A DNA stretch of 64,000 bases from Heterotrichella gracilis (GCA_032358255.1 JAULBX010008218.1:53348-117347), one strand, 5' to 3'; positions 23,601-35,193 are shown, counted from the stretch's first letter. Notes: generated by a model not told the origin, from the letters alone. A program made the numbers and translations.

Positions 23601-24309
23601 GGCATCATGGAGGTTGCTGACATCATCGCAGTGAACAAGGCGGATGGGGGCATGGCGGCGGCGGCGGGGCATTCAATGGCCTCCCACACCGCCATGATGC
23701 ACATACTCAGCAGGAGGTGGAGCGAGTGGGAGCCAAGGGTAAGGATTAGGGTAATGGGGGGTGCTGACTGTATCAGGTGCTCACTGTAGGAAAGGAAGAA
23801 AATTGAGACGGCGGCGGTGTATCCTATCCCTGCCATCGCCCTACATGACTACAGCAAAACCCTCCAATCAGCTGGCTTGCCTGCTGCCATACCAGGGGAA
23901 ACGTCCCATGCTTGCGCTGCTTGAATAATTTGCGGATTACGCAGTCAAATGCCAGAGAACATTACAAGACATTGCAGCAGCTTGGATTTTATCGCAAATT
24001 ATGCATTTTGGATCATCGCAGGTGCTCGCCTGCAGCGCCGCTACTGGCATGGGCCTGGACGCCCTCGCCGCCGCCCTGCACGACTACCACAAAACCCTGC
24101 TAGGGTCCGGCCAGCTGGCGCGGCTGCGGCGGCACCAAGGGGAGCGACTCATGCACATTGCGCTAGAGGAGGCGGTGCTGGAGGCGCTAAGGGGGGATCC
24201 CCACGTGCGGGCGCTGGCCAGGGGGGTGGTGGAGGATGTGCGGGAGGGGAGGATGCCCCCCAGGGTGGCTGCGGAGCTCCTGGCTGCTGGCTTTTTCGAC
24301 AACTGCTGA
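20677..24309 (+). CDS. MMAA: MMAA/MeaB-type GTPase, chaperone of methylmalonyl-CoA mutase
   Basis: Six well-supported exons: 21241-21351, 21759-22000, 22347-22464, 22853-22966, 23598-23738, 24022-24309 (TGA). They cover the GTPase: first helix ([20 protein letters not shown]), P-loop [57 protein letters not shown], the guanine-specificity motif NKAD, and a C-terminal dimerisation region. MMAA/MeaB loads and protects the B12 cofactor of methylmalonyl-CoA mutase, in eukaryotes in the mitochondrion. The N-terminus is not settled. A possible first exon is 20677-20759 ([20 protein letters not shown], basic like a transit peptide, donor GTATGC), but its phase does not join directly to 21241, so a middle exon is missing or this guess is wrong. 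Introns are full of truncated exon copies (23000-23062, 23165-23200, a 100-bp array at 23287-23597, 23838-23880). Confidence 0.87.
21363..21539. repeat. GTG trinucleotide microsatellite in MMAA intron
   Basis: About 175 bases of almost pure (GTG)n with a few GTA/GCG interruptions, starting soon after the donor of the exon ending at 21351. It gives meaningless poly-Val, poly-Gly and poly-His frames. Confidence 0.95.
23287..23597 (+). repeat. 100-bp tandem array of a truncated MMAA exon
   Basis: Three copies precede the real exon at 23598. Their acceptors CTGTGCAG end at about 23298, 23397 and 23497, and the genuine one at 23597. Each copy has the first about 40 nt of the exon ([13 protein letters not shown], third copy with ADTIA), then about 60 nt including CCTACATACCCTACACCTTA. 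In frame, every copy reads through ...VNPTYPTPY and stops at TAG just before the NKAD motif. Use of any copy as an acceptor would truncate the GTPase. Confidence 0.9.
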
Positions 24310-25060
24310 GGCCACTTGCAGTGCATGCGCTAGCTGTGCACAGCCAGAGTCAGCCAGAGTCACCCTGTGTTACATATACAGTATATGAGAAGCTGTCTCC
24401 TTTTCTTGTCTATCAACTTGATTCAGAAGGGCAGAACACTGTTGTCTGCAGGGATCAAGTATTGTTACAAGACTCGTGGTTTTACAGATTGTACGCCATT
24501 GCAATGCGAGTGATTACAGGCATCAGTGATCATTATCCAAGCCAGTCAAACGATGAGCAGGTCATGATGACACTGTGTGACACCTGTTGCTGTGTTAGGG
24601 TTCAAACTCCAGATTCCCAGGCTCCCTGACGGAATTCCCAGCAGCCAAAACCCTGGAGTTATGTTGCTTGGATACAGTGCCCTAGCTACACGCCTTTGTG
24701 CGTCATGTCTCCCTTGTCCCCCAACCCCCCAGCCCTAAAGACAACATGACTGGCAAAGCCCCCAATCACCCGCGACTATCCTTCCATGGCCGTGCCGCAT
24801 GTGCCCCTCCTCCCCTCCTCCCCTCCTTCCACACTTCAAACCCCCCCGCACCCCAACCACCACCGCCACAAGCGGTGGCCCCATCACCTAGCTATGAGAA
24901 CCTTCTCTGTCCCACCTCCTTGCTACCCCCAGCCTTGACCTCCCCAGGCAGAGCAAACATTACTCCCCCGCCGCCATTCAGATGGCGACGCCCCCATCCC
25001 CCACCCCAGCACCACCACCTTCCCAATGCCATGTCAAATACCGTCACTAATGGGGGCCGG
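24310..25060. other. Convergent intergenic region between MMAA and ChlI
   Basis: It holds both 3' ends. From 24720 to 25020 it is C-rich and low in complexity, and open frames there are proline-rich artefacts. Confidence 0.45.
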
Positions 25061-28000
25061 TTACCTCCCCGGCAGGCCCCCCCACGACCCCGCCTTCTTG
25101 GCCGCAGCAGCCGCGGCCTTCACCTCCTCTGCCCTTTTTTTCTTCTCCTCCTCTGCCAGCTTGGGGTTGGTGATGCGGCGCACCGCCAGCTTCACCTTGG
25201 TGCCGCCGTCAATGGGGTCCAGAGGGTCCTTGCGCAGCCTGTGGTGGCAAGGGTTTAGGCTAGGGTTTTGGATTGGGGTTGGGGTTGAGAGTGGTGCCTC
25301 GCAATGGGATAGAGCACAGAATGGGGGTGGGGGGTACCCATTACCCTTACCTGTGGTTGAAGCACAGCCCAATGACCCGCGCAATGTCCTGACCCTAGGG
25401 TTTTCCGGCACCATTACCCTGTGCACGTGAACCCTGCTAAGGGTTTTGACTTGCCCCAAAACCCTCACCTGTGGTTGAGGCACAGGCTGATCACCCGCTC
25501 GATGTCCTGCTGCGTCACCTCTGTGCGGCCCTCAAAGGCAACAAAGGCACGCGCGGCCCTGCAAGGGGGGGTAACGGGGAGTTTTAATGTAGGTGGGAGG
25601 CAAGGGGAGGAAGTGGGGGCGAACGGCCGGTGGTGGTGCATCATTCCTACCAAAACAAACTAAAACCCATATCCCCACCTATTGGCGACCAGGTCAACCC
25701 CCACCCCATCCTCATTCGACTTCAAGCTCCAATCCCTACATACCCTCAAACCCACGGAAAAAATTATGAAACCCCCAAATCCCCACCTGTTTGTGACCAA
25801 GTCCCCGCGCAGCCCGTCCACGTTCAGCAGCGAGCAGATCTCTGACACAATGATCTTGAGCTCGTAGGTCATGGTCACGCTGGGAAGAAGCTGACGGGCG
25901 GCCTCAAGCTTGGCACGCAGCGCTTGTTGCTCAGGCTCAACCATGGCCATGAACTTGTCGGGATCCTGGGAAAGGCGGGGAGGGATGCGGTTTTGGGGAT
26001 GTTTAAAAAATGGGAGCTGCGTAGCGCCAGAATAAATAGAAGACGACCCCCCAATCCTCGCGACACACACACGCAGACCACACAACTTCCGCCCCCAATT
26101 CATGCACCATGAACCCACCCACCTCCTCCCCAAAACAATTAAGACTGTAAATCCCAGACCCCCATCCCCACCCCAACCTGCTCGAACGCCATCCTGTCCA
26201 TGACCATTGCTGTGCGCAGGTCCAGGTCCTGGATGGTTGCCACGTTCACGCTCAGTCCAAACCTGTCCAGCAGCTGCGGCCGCATCTCGCCCTCCTGGGG
26301 GTTGCCGCTGCCAACCATGATGAACTTGGCGGGGTGCACTGCATGGGAAATGAAATGAATAAGGGAATTAATTATGCAATATGTGAAGAAGATGGAAAAT
26401 CAAAATTAGTATACTTCAACATTAAAAAATAAGCTTGACATCCCTCCAGCAGTCTTGCGAGCCCGGGTTGCCTCCCTGAATGTGACTGTCAAATAAGATC
26501 TTGAAATAAAATAATTGTAATCCAATAATTTATATTGTTGAACACGGGCTCCTCCCCTATTGGATGGGGAATTGGGCCCAAAGGTAGGTATTTGCCTTCC
26601 GTCCAATGCGCCTAATGAATCCCCTCCCTACCTATTGAAATCCCCTCCCGCTCCACTGTGTTCAGCCCCGATGCAGACGAGTCCAGCACCACATCCACCA
26701 GCCCATCCTCAAGCAGGTTGACCTCGTCAACGTACAGGATGCCGCGGTTGGCCTTGGCCTGCAGGGTGTAGGGTACAGGGGTTTAGGGTTTAGGGTTTAC
26801 GGTACAGGATGCCGTGGTTGGGCTTGGCATGCAGGGTTTAGGGTACAGGGGTTAAGGGTATGACCTTGGCCTGCAGGGTGTAGGGTACAGGGGTTAAGGG
26901 TGTGACCTTGGCCTGACGATGGGGAGGGAAAGCCGCGTCACAGGGTTGGCGGCGGGGCGGGGTGCGGATGGGTGGGGTGTGGCGCCAGAGGTGGGCGTGT
27001 GGGAGTGCGTGGTGGGGTGCATGTGGCAATTCTTTTGTAGCCAGTGGGTTCTGTTAGCCTAGGGTTTCGCACCAGTAGGCCTGGCTCGTATGCCCGCACG
27101 CCCTCTGACAGCGCCCGCTCAATGTCGATTGTGCCGCAGATCCTGTCCTCAGTGGCGCCAAGGGGCAGCTCCACCTGCGCGATGATGTAAAACCGTTGAA
27201 ATCATTGTCATGCACATTTTCCAATTAGTATTCAGGCATGCGTTGCATCATTCGCACCAGCGGAAATTAGCCAAATCTGACAAAATTCAAATCTGGATTT
27301 CATCAGTGAACAATCCAACTTTGTACGTAGAGGCAGGGGCAGCGACCAGATTCAAGCGAGCATTGCTGTAGCAGCGGCAAATGCGCGTTGATAGGAGCCT
27401 AATGTGATGCTGAGCATGGTGCATTGCGAGTAGCCTCAGGTGGCGCTCAGGCGGTAGCAGGCGCAACATGACATTGGGCATTTTGAGTGCGCACCAGTGG
27501 CGTCTTTCCCTTGACCGACGGCAGCTTCTCCCCTGCCTTGTACCGCTCCGCCACGTCTGGCCCCATGAGCTTGAAGTCGGTTGGCGAGGAATTGAAGGGG
27601 TCATCGGGGACCACGTCGATCTCGGGCAGAAGCTCAACCATGGCACGAACCTGGTGTATGGGCAAGCGCATATTCGTGAATGGAATCCCACAGAAATCAT
27701 AGGTGAAATTGTAATTTCAATTGAGAGGCCACCTGAATGGTCTGAATGGAGCCCCAGGCACCACATCAATCCCTAGGAGCAGCTCCACCATGGCCTGCAC
27801 CAGTCAGTGCAAAGAAAACAGCATTGAGCTCAACCCTAGATGCCGTTAAACATTCAAATGTTATAAACCTTTGTTGGTAGATATAAATGAAAAGGTATCG
27901 CGTCATTGCGCATGCCAGAGATAAGGCTGCCAATGGCAACAGCGTCAATACCAAACTCCAAAAACCGTGGGGCACCTGTGCGTGCATGATGACATGTGTG

Positions 28001-28575
28001 CACCCAGAGTGACCGCACTACGAGAGGTTAGAATGAAGCTGGCAGCGGCTCCCGATTTGCAGGAGTGCATGGCGTGTGGCCACTATTATTGAATGCACCC
28101 CACCTGTGACACGCACGTAACTTTTAGACTTTGTATAGCATGGCGCAGCACCAACCCATGCACCCACCCCATAGCTCACCCACTACACACATGCCATTGA
28201 GGCCTGTGAGGAGGGTCAAGAACTTACAGCAACTGACTTGCCCGTCCCCCTGTCGCCCATGATCAGCACCCCGCCGATGTTTGGGTCCACCACGTTCAGC
28301 AGGATAGCAAGCTTCATATCCTCCTGGTCTGCCAGGCGTGCAAATGGGAAAGCAGGCATCTTGGCTGCCCTGAAGGGTGGTGGCGCCACGACGGGTACCG
28401 TGGAAGCTGACACCCGCACCACCGTCCGACATTGCCGCCGGGAAGACGTGCTGGGTGTGCAGAGTGGGGTGGGGGTGGACTGGCGGGGCAGACATTGAGC
28501 CCGGGAAGGGGTGGTTTGTTGCAAGCTGCGCCCGCTGGCCACGGTTGGCACCCGGGTGAATGCCTGGGAGTGCAT
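25061..28575 (-). CDS. CHLI: Magnesium chelatase ATPase subunit I (ChlI), plastid precursor
   Basis: Eight exons from the start: 28575-28228, 27650-27495, 27174-27073, 26758-26632, 26338-26178, 25965-25787, 25558-25469, 25238-25061 (TAA). Phases agree; 446 aa. The N-terminus (about 65 residues rich in Ser/Thr/Arg/Pro) looks like a chloroplast transit peptide. The AAA+ core shows Walker [29 protein letters not shown], Walker [10 protein letters not shown], the sensor stretch [20 protein letters not shown] and the helical lid ([20 protein letters not shown]). The end is a charged, Ala/Lys-rich tail. ChlI, ChlD and ChlH insert Mg into protoporphyrin IX, the first step committed to chlorophyll; ChlI provides ATP hydrolysis in the stroma. 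Introns carry truncated copies of exon 2 (27737-27800), exon 4 (26800-26834 and smaller), exon 6 (25670-25715) and exon 7 (25348-25398). Confidence 0.95.
25348..25398 (-). repeat. Diverged intronic copy of the end of ChlI exon 7
   Basis: On the minus strand it reads [14 protein letters not shown] followed by a GTAAGG donor, against [14 protein letters not shown] with GTGAGG in the real exon. It lies between exons 7 and 8. CCCTAGGGT adjoins its inner edge. Confidence 0.75.
27737..27800 (-). repeat. Diverged intronic copy of the start of ChlI exon 2
   Basis: On the minus strand: GGTGCAG acceptor, then [17 protein letters not shown], against [17 protein letters not shown] in the real exon. It lies between exons 1 and 2. 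It is an older copy than the RBL15 exon 10 one. Confidence 0.75.
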
Positions 28576-29988
28576 GGCGAAGTTGTGTACCACGTTGCAC
28601 CTCAGGAGTGTAGACAGTGTCCTTTTTGTTGCTGGAAAGGTGTGCACAGTGCGTGGAGGTATAGGAAAGAGTACTGCAAAGGATAGCTAGATATGGTGCA
28701 TGCACCGTGCCAGCGCTGAACGGCAAGGCCTGGGTTCAACGTTTCGTGCACGAAGGTGACAAATACAATGGTGTTTTAGTGACAGGACTTGTACAGTTTC
28801 AATCCAACACCGTGCGTTGGTGAGCATGTTCGTACAAACAGGTGCCGTCGTTATCTTGCTGCTTATCTGAAGCTGACGTGGCATCCGAAATGCAGGGGCT
28901 TTTAAAACTTATTATGGTCCCCAATTCGATCCCCAAGTTGAAAGGCCAGTAAATGCAAGGCCATTAAATGCAAGGTAGTGGACCCATGCCTTTTGCTCAA
29001 CCTCTCGATTTGCCAGTGAGATTAAGGTAACGCCACTGAGGTTTATGATGAATCTTCTTTAGCATGCCATCTGGTGTAGCAATTAGTAATGGAGGCTGTG
29101 CATGGAGTGTGCGGAGTGCACAAAATCTCCAAAGGCCTGGCGCCAGCGTAATTGGCAATTACGCTGGCGCCAGGCCTTTGGACATTTTGTGCACTTCTCA
29201 CACTCCATGCACAGCTTCAGCAGTGGCAGGGTCCTGTCTCAGTGATATACTCTGACCATGGAGTGATGGCCTGCTGACTGCGCTAACTCTCTGTGCCCCC
29301 GGCTGCATGGAGGAAATCTGTAAGGCTGCATACACCAGGTGAATCACACTTTAATTCCCGCTGGGCCAGCTGCAACCCACTCTGATAGCAGGACAACTGG
29401 TCTAGACAGGCTCAGGCAATCGTATGGCATTAGGCCTGAGCTGGTAACCCAACGAGGAAAGTATACTTCTAAGGAAGACCAAAAGGTGTCCAATGGCGCG
29501 GTGTGACGTTGCTGTGCGGTAGTATTAACACATCACCATCTGCTGAAATATCAACGTCTATCTTTGGGTGGTGTTGCACAGTGTCTCTAGTCTGAGATTC
29601 TCAAGAGCTCGGTTTTGACCAGCAAAAATTTAAATGGTCTTGGACACACATATAATAAGGTACACAATGCACAAGCAGGTGAATGCAACTCAGCTGACCT
29701 AATCTGGTCAACATCATAAAGGGTGATTCTCTAGCCTCAAGCGCATACATGTGGTAAGTGGTGCATGGCAATAGAAGGTAGATTCGTTACAACATCAATT
29801 CTATGCAATGATATCAGCCATTCCATTCTACTGAATAAAATCTTGATCGAACTAATCAGTTTCTTGGTGCAGTATTCTCAGCTATGTTGTAAAGCCATTG
29901 CGCCATTGAAGACCATCCCAAAAGCAGCAACTGTTACTGAGGGTGTTCCCGCCACTTCCCGCAAGACTCTGCTGTCAATTAGCTCAAC
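28576..29988. other. Intergenic region containing a long foldback element
   Basis: ChlI promoter and 5' UTR at its left end. No coding frame with exon character. A near-perfect inverted repeat lies at 29092-29218. Confidence 0.5.
29092..29218. repeat. Long near-perfect hairpin (63-bp arms, one-base centre)
   Basis: Left arm 29092-29154, right arm 29156-29218. The arms pair over 63 positions with about four mismatches and essentially no loop (centre AATTGGCAATT). It could be a foldback transposon-like element or a small-RNA hairpin precursor. No terminal protein gene or clear target-site duplication is visible. Confidence 0.85.
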
Positions 29989-31202
29989 TCACTGCATGCA
30001 GTCCTTGGGCTGTATAATCCTGTAGCTCAGACCGCATATGTCATGAACGACGGATGAAGCTGCAAGGCAAAAGCCAACCGTCAATGAATTTGTCAACAAT
30101 CGAAAAAAATGCATCATAGGTATAATGCATGTCATGTCATGGGGCTTATTGATGACTTTCACTGTGCCTTGATCGGTATCAAATTGTTGGCTCATCAGCT
30201 ACACTACTGGGTGCCACTGGCAGCGAAGCCCTCCACGTGAGCCACCTAGGTGCAGTACTGTAGTGGCGCTAGGAAGTATGGGCACAATCATGGGGCAAAT
30301 ATGGACCTCACCTCCCCAAAGCCACGTAGGAGAAAAATGCAGCAGCTCCAGCACTAGCTTGCGCGCTGTCACCCTGCGACCCGCCCAAAATGGACCCAGC
30401 GCTCTGCAGAACATGTGCCACTTGCTGCAAACCTTGGAGCATGGTGACGCAAGTGGAGCGCAGGTCAGCATCGTAAGCAGCCGCGGCGTTACAGCACCTG
30501 CAAATTCACATACCTGCATTTCAGTTCTGCAGGTGATCACTGTAAAATTGTTCACGGCATGCATCCAGTTCTGCTGTCAAGAATTATGCAAGCACTTCCA
30601 ACTACATTACATTGTGCACAGCTCATGTACTCGAGACCGTAGAAATGTCCATTGACGATTATTGTAATGCAATAGGGTAGTATATACTTACCCTATCGTG
30701 GGCAGTGTGGGTCCAGGCAGGTACACCATCACTTGGCTGATGTAGTAGGCCACATTTGCGCCAGAAAACGTGTTTGGATCAGAGGCATTGAAGTAGTTGG
30801 ATATGGCGGTTTGCTCCAGGGTGCACGCCCTCAGCGACTCAGCAATCACTATGTTGCAGTGCTGAACATCATCATCAAAACCACTTGTGGGGGCAGGCTG
30901 GGGTGCTGCTGAGGGCTGCTGAGTGAAGACCCCGCCATGGACAGTGCACTCAACATTGGCATTTCAGCCACTCGGCTATTGTTGCCTGCTGGGGCTGACG
31001 CCAGCTCAGCTTGTGTAGATCCAAGTGATGAGGCATCAGGGGCTGACGGTGAGGCAGCAGGGGTTGATGGTGAGGTATCAGCTGTTTTTGGTGAGGCAGC
31101 CTCCCCTGTGGCGCCCAGCGGAAATGCGCTGACTTGAGGTGCAGAGGTGATGAGGCAGCTGACTATAACTGCTGCCACCACCCAGGTGGCGTAGTGCTGC
31201 AT
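29989..31202 (-). pseudogene. Secreted cysteine-rich family, copy A (frameshifted)
   Basis: The exons parallel copy B at 33304-35193: 31202-30692, 30497-30312, 30059-29989. The start is a signal peptide (MQHYATWVVAAVIVSCLITS) followed by a Pro/Ser/Ala-rich stretch. Compared with copy B one base is missing near 30925, so the leader frame ends at a TAG. The conserved part (QHCNIVIAESLRAC, NYFNASDPNTF, YYISQVMVYLPGPT, then CCNAAAAYDADLRSTC) is in another frame. A second frame disagreement lies near the end of exon 2, because exon 3 (HDICGLSYRI ... KDCMQ) needs a different phase. One cysteine of copy B's CSC pair is replaced (RSTC). Two breaks make it a likely pseudogene; assembly error is the alternative. 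Confidence 0.6.
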
Positions 31203-33303
31203 GATGTACGCCCGCAAAAGGGGTCGGGTGCCACCTGCAGCAGGCTGCTGGATCTTGCTGGAACCCTTGAGTACTACTCTTGAGCACTTGAGAGGAAGAG
31301 TGGCCAGATGTCCTTCAATGCACTGAGTGCCAGCTGATTGCGGTCTGAAGCTCAACCTGGACACCACATGCTGGGGTAACCGTTGCGTCAATGCATGCCA
31401 TGGTAACGCCAGCAGTAATTTTGCAGCTGGAACCACTGTGTATGTACTTCTCGCATTGACATACAATATGCCATCATGCATGATGCATGATGCTCCCGTT
31501 GGGCACGCCATGCATACTATGGCATATGTGCCTATCCAGCGCTTGCAACCATTCAACGTTGGGTAATCAGCTGGAATAAGCCTACTAAGCAGCCAATAAC
31601 ACTTCACTGCTACAATTGCTAACAAGGAAAGCAAGCAAAGTAAAACTGTCTGATGGGCTCCATATGGCATTGCATGGCCTGGCGCGGGTACTGAGTCAAG
31701 GTTGTTGCAGGTTGAAACTGCAGTGAAATTGTTGTAATGACTGGACCAGTAACTTTCAAACATGGACACAAATTGCTCTGTGAGTACAGGACCTTGTACA
31801 CTTCTTGCCCCCAGCTGTAAAGTCATTATTTCCACCGTTGCAAGTTCAAGGGCTCTGATAATCCTCTTGGCACACGTTCACACATAGTACACTCCCTAAA
31901 CAAACTTGGACATGGTTGCGTACCACACTACAGGGACTTTGTGACACACAACGTTTCCAATGAAACCATTGTAGAACAGGTAAGCCTACCTGATCAGTTG
32001 GGTTCGAACCCAGCATGCATGCATATCCAAGATCAGGTTATCAATAGCCCACCTGAACCCAGCAAGTATTAGCACAAGAACTGTTCTCTCGATGCAACAG
32101 TGGCCCGCTTCCAAAGTTTGTGAATTCCAGAAAGCAACCACAAATACGGAATGTGTGTTGCATATTGGGCAGTTTGACTCCACTTCGAAGGTTATTTACG
32201 ACAGAGGTGGTCTCAGGCATTGCCACGACAGTACTGTACAGCTCAACCTGGGTCAACGGTTCACCTTCGTGTACAGCTCTCAGAACTAGCTGCTCTCGCC
32301 TGCCCGTTTCGGTTTCCTTGCCACCACACCTCGGGGTCGCTCACTTGGGAATCATACCCTGACGTAGGGTTTCTAAATGATAAAGTAGTGGGTGTAGAAG
32401 GTGGGCCCAATTGAAGCCATTGGGTAATTTTAGTTGTACTGCAGGTTCATTTTGAAGGGAATACTGTGGTTTCATTTGTCTTGCATGGGCCATGAACAGG
32501 CAGCTGTTTTGTCACTTCAGTATCTCATGTTGCCCAAGCATTTAGCTGACATGGCGCATGCATGTATTCCATCTCACATACACTGCAACATGCCTTTGTG
32601 CATAATGGACGGTGTGGGTCTAATTCATTGGACCAGCGCAGACAAGGGGTGGGGCATTGAAAGGTATTTCTATTATGAGTGTCTGCGATGTGACTTTTAC
32701 AAGTACTGTTGCGTGCACCCTAAGGTGAGCTCTAGACAATGGGCGTCGTACAATATCAAGCCCTGGCAAGGTTGGGCAAAAGCACGATATAATGCCGCAT
32801 GGGACCCAAAGTCAAAACTCTGAGCGGTGGAAATGGTGTGCAATAATTTGCAATAATTTTTGAACCAACATAGAAATTGTGCAAACCAAAGAGCTGGAGG
32901 TTTGTGCGTGCACTTTCACTGTCACAATGCCCAACAGCCTCAGCTTGAGATCCTTGCCGTTGTGACCACTAAACCCTTCAGCACGTCATGAACACATAAA
33001 CACACAATAAATTCAACGCAAGCGTAAACCAGGTTGACCGCAATTGGTCAGCATATACTAATCATTTGGGGTAATTGCCTACATTAGCGCGTCAGTTGGA
33101 CTGAGCCTTGTGTGCCTCAAAACACATACTCATGCCATGCGCACATGTGCTGCAATCAGTAGACGTGGCCTCAAGGAACCCAGTTCAAATGGTGTGTATT
33201 CGCAGATTTAAATGCAGTCTGGCATCAGCTGTACTGTGGCTCATTGTGGCCTGCTGAGTCTGCAAGAATTTGTTCAGCGTGCTTCTGGTGATTACCGCAA
33301 GGC
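31203..33303. other. Region between the two cysteine-rich copies
   Basis: 5' flank of copy A and 3' flank of copy B. A plus-strand open frame at 32434-32823 (129 codons, Cys- and aromatic-rich, MYCRFILKGILW...) is the longest candidate, but I see no homology, neighbouring exon or codon bias to support it. The minus-strand frame running upstream of 31202 is probably non-coding 5' flank. Confidence 0.35.
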
Positions 33304-35193
33304 TTAGTTGCGATGCTGCTGTATAAATCTCACAATTCCGCAGTTGTTTACTGGCATGAACTCCTGGATGCAATTCCCGGGCTTGATTAGGTGAAAGCTG
33401 AGACCACAAGTGTCATGAACGATGGTTGAAGCTGCAAGGCAACAGCAAACAGTCAACTTGGGAATGTAATTGAAATGGGTTGAAACTGCTTATCTGATGC
33501 AGCGGTTGCCATTTTTTGCTGCCATAGTTAGCTAGCTGGGTATGATAGCTCAAAGCGCTAGTTGCACTGCACTACAATAGCTACATGTTGTACATGTGCA
33601 GGCCTATGCTATCGTGGCCCTTGTGTTTTGAATCCTGAGAAATCATCCATGATCAGGGTGCAGGCGACCCCTTGTCAAGCAACTCTTGTTATTATTCCGA
33701 TCAGTGTTGTCTTTTTTTATTCATTAAGCGAAATACATTATGGTTACCGTAACACATTTACAGCGATTGTGTGATGGTGAGTATTCTGTTTTATAATTTA
33801 CATAGACTGTGTAAGATGTAACATGTTTATATTACCATCCGTGCACTTTGGCCCAAAAATTGGAGCTTAAAGTAAGGGGGCGCATCCGAGGCATACCCTG
33901 CGCACCCCCTGCCCTGCATCCTAGCCTTGATGCAGGCAAAGCTGGTGTGATACAAGTATGGTATGCCATATGCAGTGAGATGATGTGATATAGGGTAGGG
34001 TCTAAAACATCACTGAATTTTATCTTGCTACCCACTACAGGTACTCTGGGACAGGCATGCTAAAAAATGCACCTCACCTCCCCAGAGCCACTGAATCGAC
34101 AATCCGCCAGCTGCAATTGGGCCAGCCTCGCCCTGCAAACTGCCCAAAACTGCTCCAGCCTGGCCAGCATTCTGCTCCAAATCTTGCAAGCCTGACAGAG
34201 AGGTGGTGCAGCTGCAGAGGAGGTCGGCATCATAAGCAGCCACGGCGTTGCAGCACCTGCAAACGCATGCATGCATTTGATATTAACACCGCAACACAAG
34301 CAAGCCCTGCTAGAAAACAACCTACTGAGGGAATGCGATATTGACCAACAAAGCATTTTAAAATTTTTTACTGTTGGCTCACTACTACAAGCAGGCCTGC
34401 TACAATGCTTGTAAAACTACCCGTAGCTTTTCAGTACAAAACATTTTGAAATTTTCTAGATACTGTGACCCTGCAATCTACCTGTTACAGTAAGCCAAGC
34501 TGGTACCTCATTGGAGGTTGCGAGCACAGGGGTTGATTACGTAAACCATGTACCTCAACGCAGCCATGACCATGCGAACGTGCAATTACCAACTCCATTG
34601 TGACAGGTTAACATCACTCCACTGTACAGAATGACACATCAGTTCGCTGGGATATGCCTTTGACAGGAGAGGCCCTCGTTGTGATTACGGTAGTATACCT
34701 ACCCTGGCGTGGGGAGTGTGGGTCCAGGCAGGTACACCATCACCTGGCTGATGTAGTAGGCCACGTTTGCAGGAGCAAAGGCATTTGGATCGGAGGCGTT
34801 GAAGTAGTTGGATATGGCAGCTTGCTCCAGGAAACACGCCTGCAGTGACTTTGCAATCTGTGTGTTGCAGTGCTGCTTGTCGGCTTCAGAAGGGCCGCTG
34901 GAGGCAGGCTGGGGTGCTGCTGAGGGCTGCTGCACAGGGGACTCCGCCATGGCCAGTGATGTATTCAATGCAGCCACTGGGCTATCATTGCCTGCTAGCA
35001 CCGGCGCAGCCTGTGCTGACCCAGTTGGTGAGGGAGCTGGCCCTGCTAACTCACCACCTGGGGATGGCTGGATGCTGTCGGCATATGGTGACGCAGACTA
35101 CCCTCCCACCTCAAATGCATTGACTTGAGGAGCACGGGTGAGGATGCAGCTGAGTACAATGGCTGTCACCACCCTGCAGCTGCAATGCCCCAT
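33304..35193 (-). pseudogene. Secreted cysteine-rich family, copy B (one in-frame TAG)
   Basis: Exons 35193-34703, 34256-34078 and 33431-33304 (TAA) agree in phase and would give 265 codons, but codon 32 is TAG (35098-35100), four codons after the probable signal peptide (MGHCSCRVVTAIVLSCIL). After that come a Pro/Ser/Ala-rich linker, QHCNTQIAKSLQAC, NYFNASDPNAFAPANVAYYI, CCNAVAAYDADLLCSC, HDTCGLSF and GNC. The cysteine order C-X10-C ... CC-X11-CXC ... C-X11-C resembles the eight-cysteine motif of plant lipid-transfer/prolamin-type proteins, but two loops are much longer than usual, so this is only a suggestion. It is a tandem duplicate of copy A, about 4 kb apart. It may be a pseudogene, a readthrough gene, or intact but miscalled at one base. 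Confidence 0.55.

Noticed and set aside
30849-31835. 328-codon minus-strand open frame over the cysteine-rich copy A
   Set aside because: Only its last part, from the ATG at 31202, has signal-peptide and coding character. The upstream part is promoter-like, and the frame leaves the conserved cysteine frame through an apparent one-base deletion.
31985-32015. Possible tRNA because of GGGTTCGAACCC
   Set aside because: Only a T-arm-like stem is present; no acceptor stem, D arm or anticodon arm can be built upstream.
32434-32823. 129-codon plus-strand frame as a gene
   Set aside because: No homology, signal peptide, exon partner or codon bias. It is kept only as a note in the region entry.
35098-35100. 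In-frame TAG as evidence for a non-standard genetic code (TAG = Gln)
   Set aside because: TAG terminates intact genes here (TRM82, LHCBM, ADP/ATP carrier), so a lesion or error is more likely.
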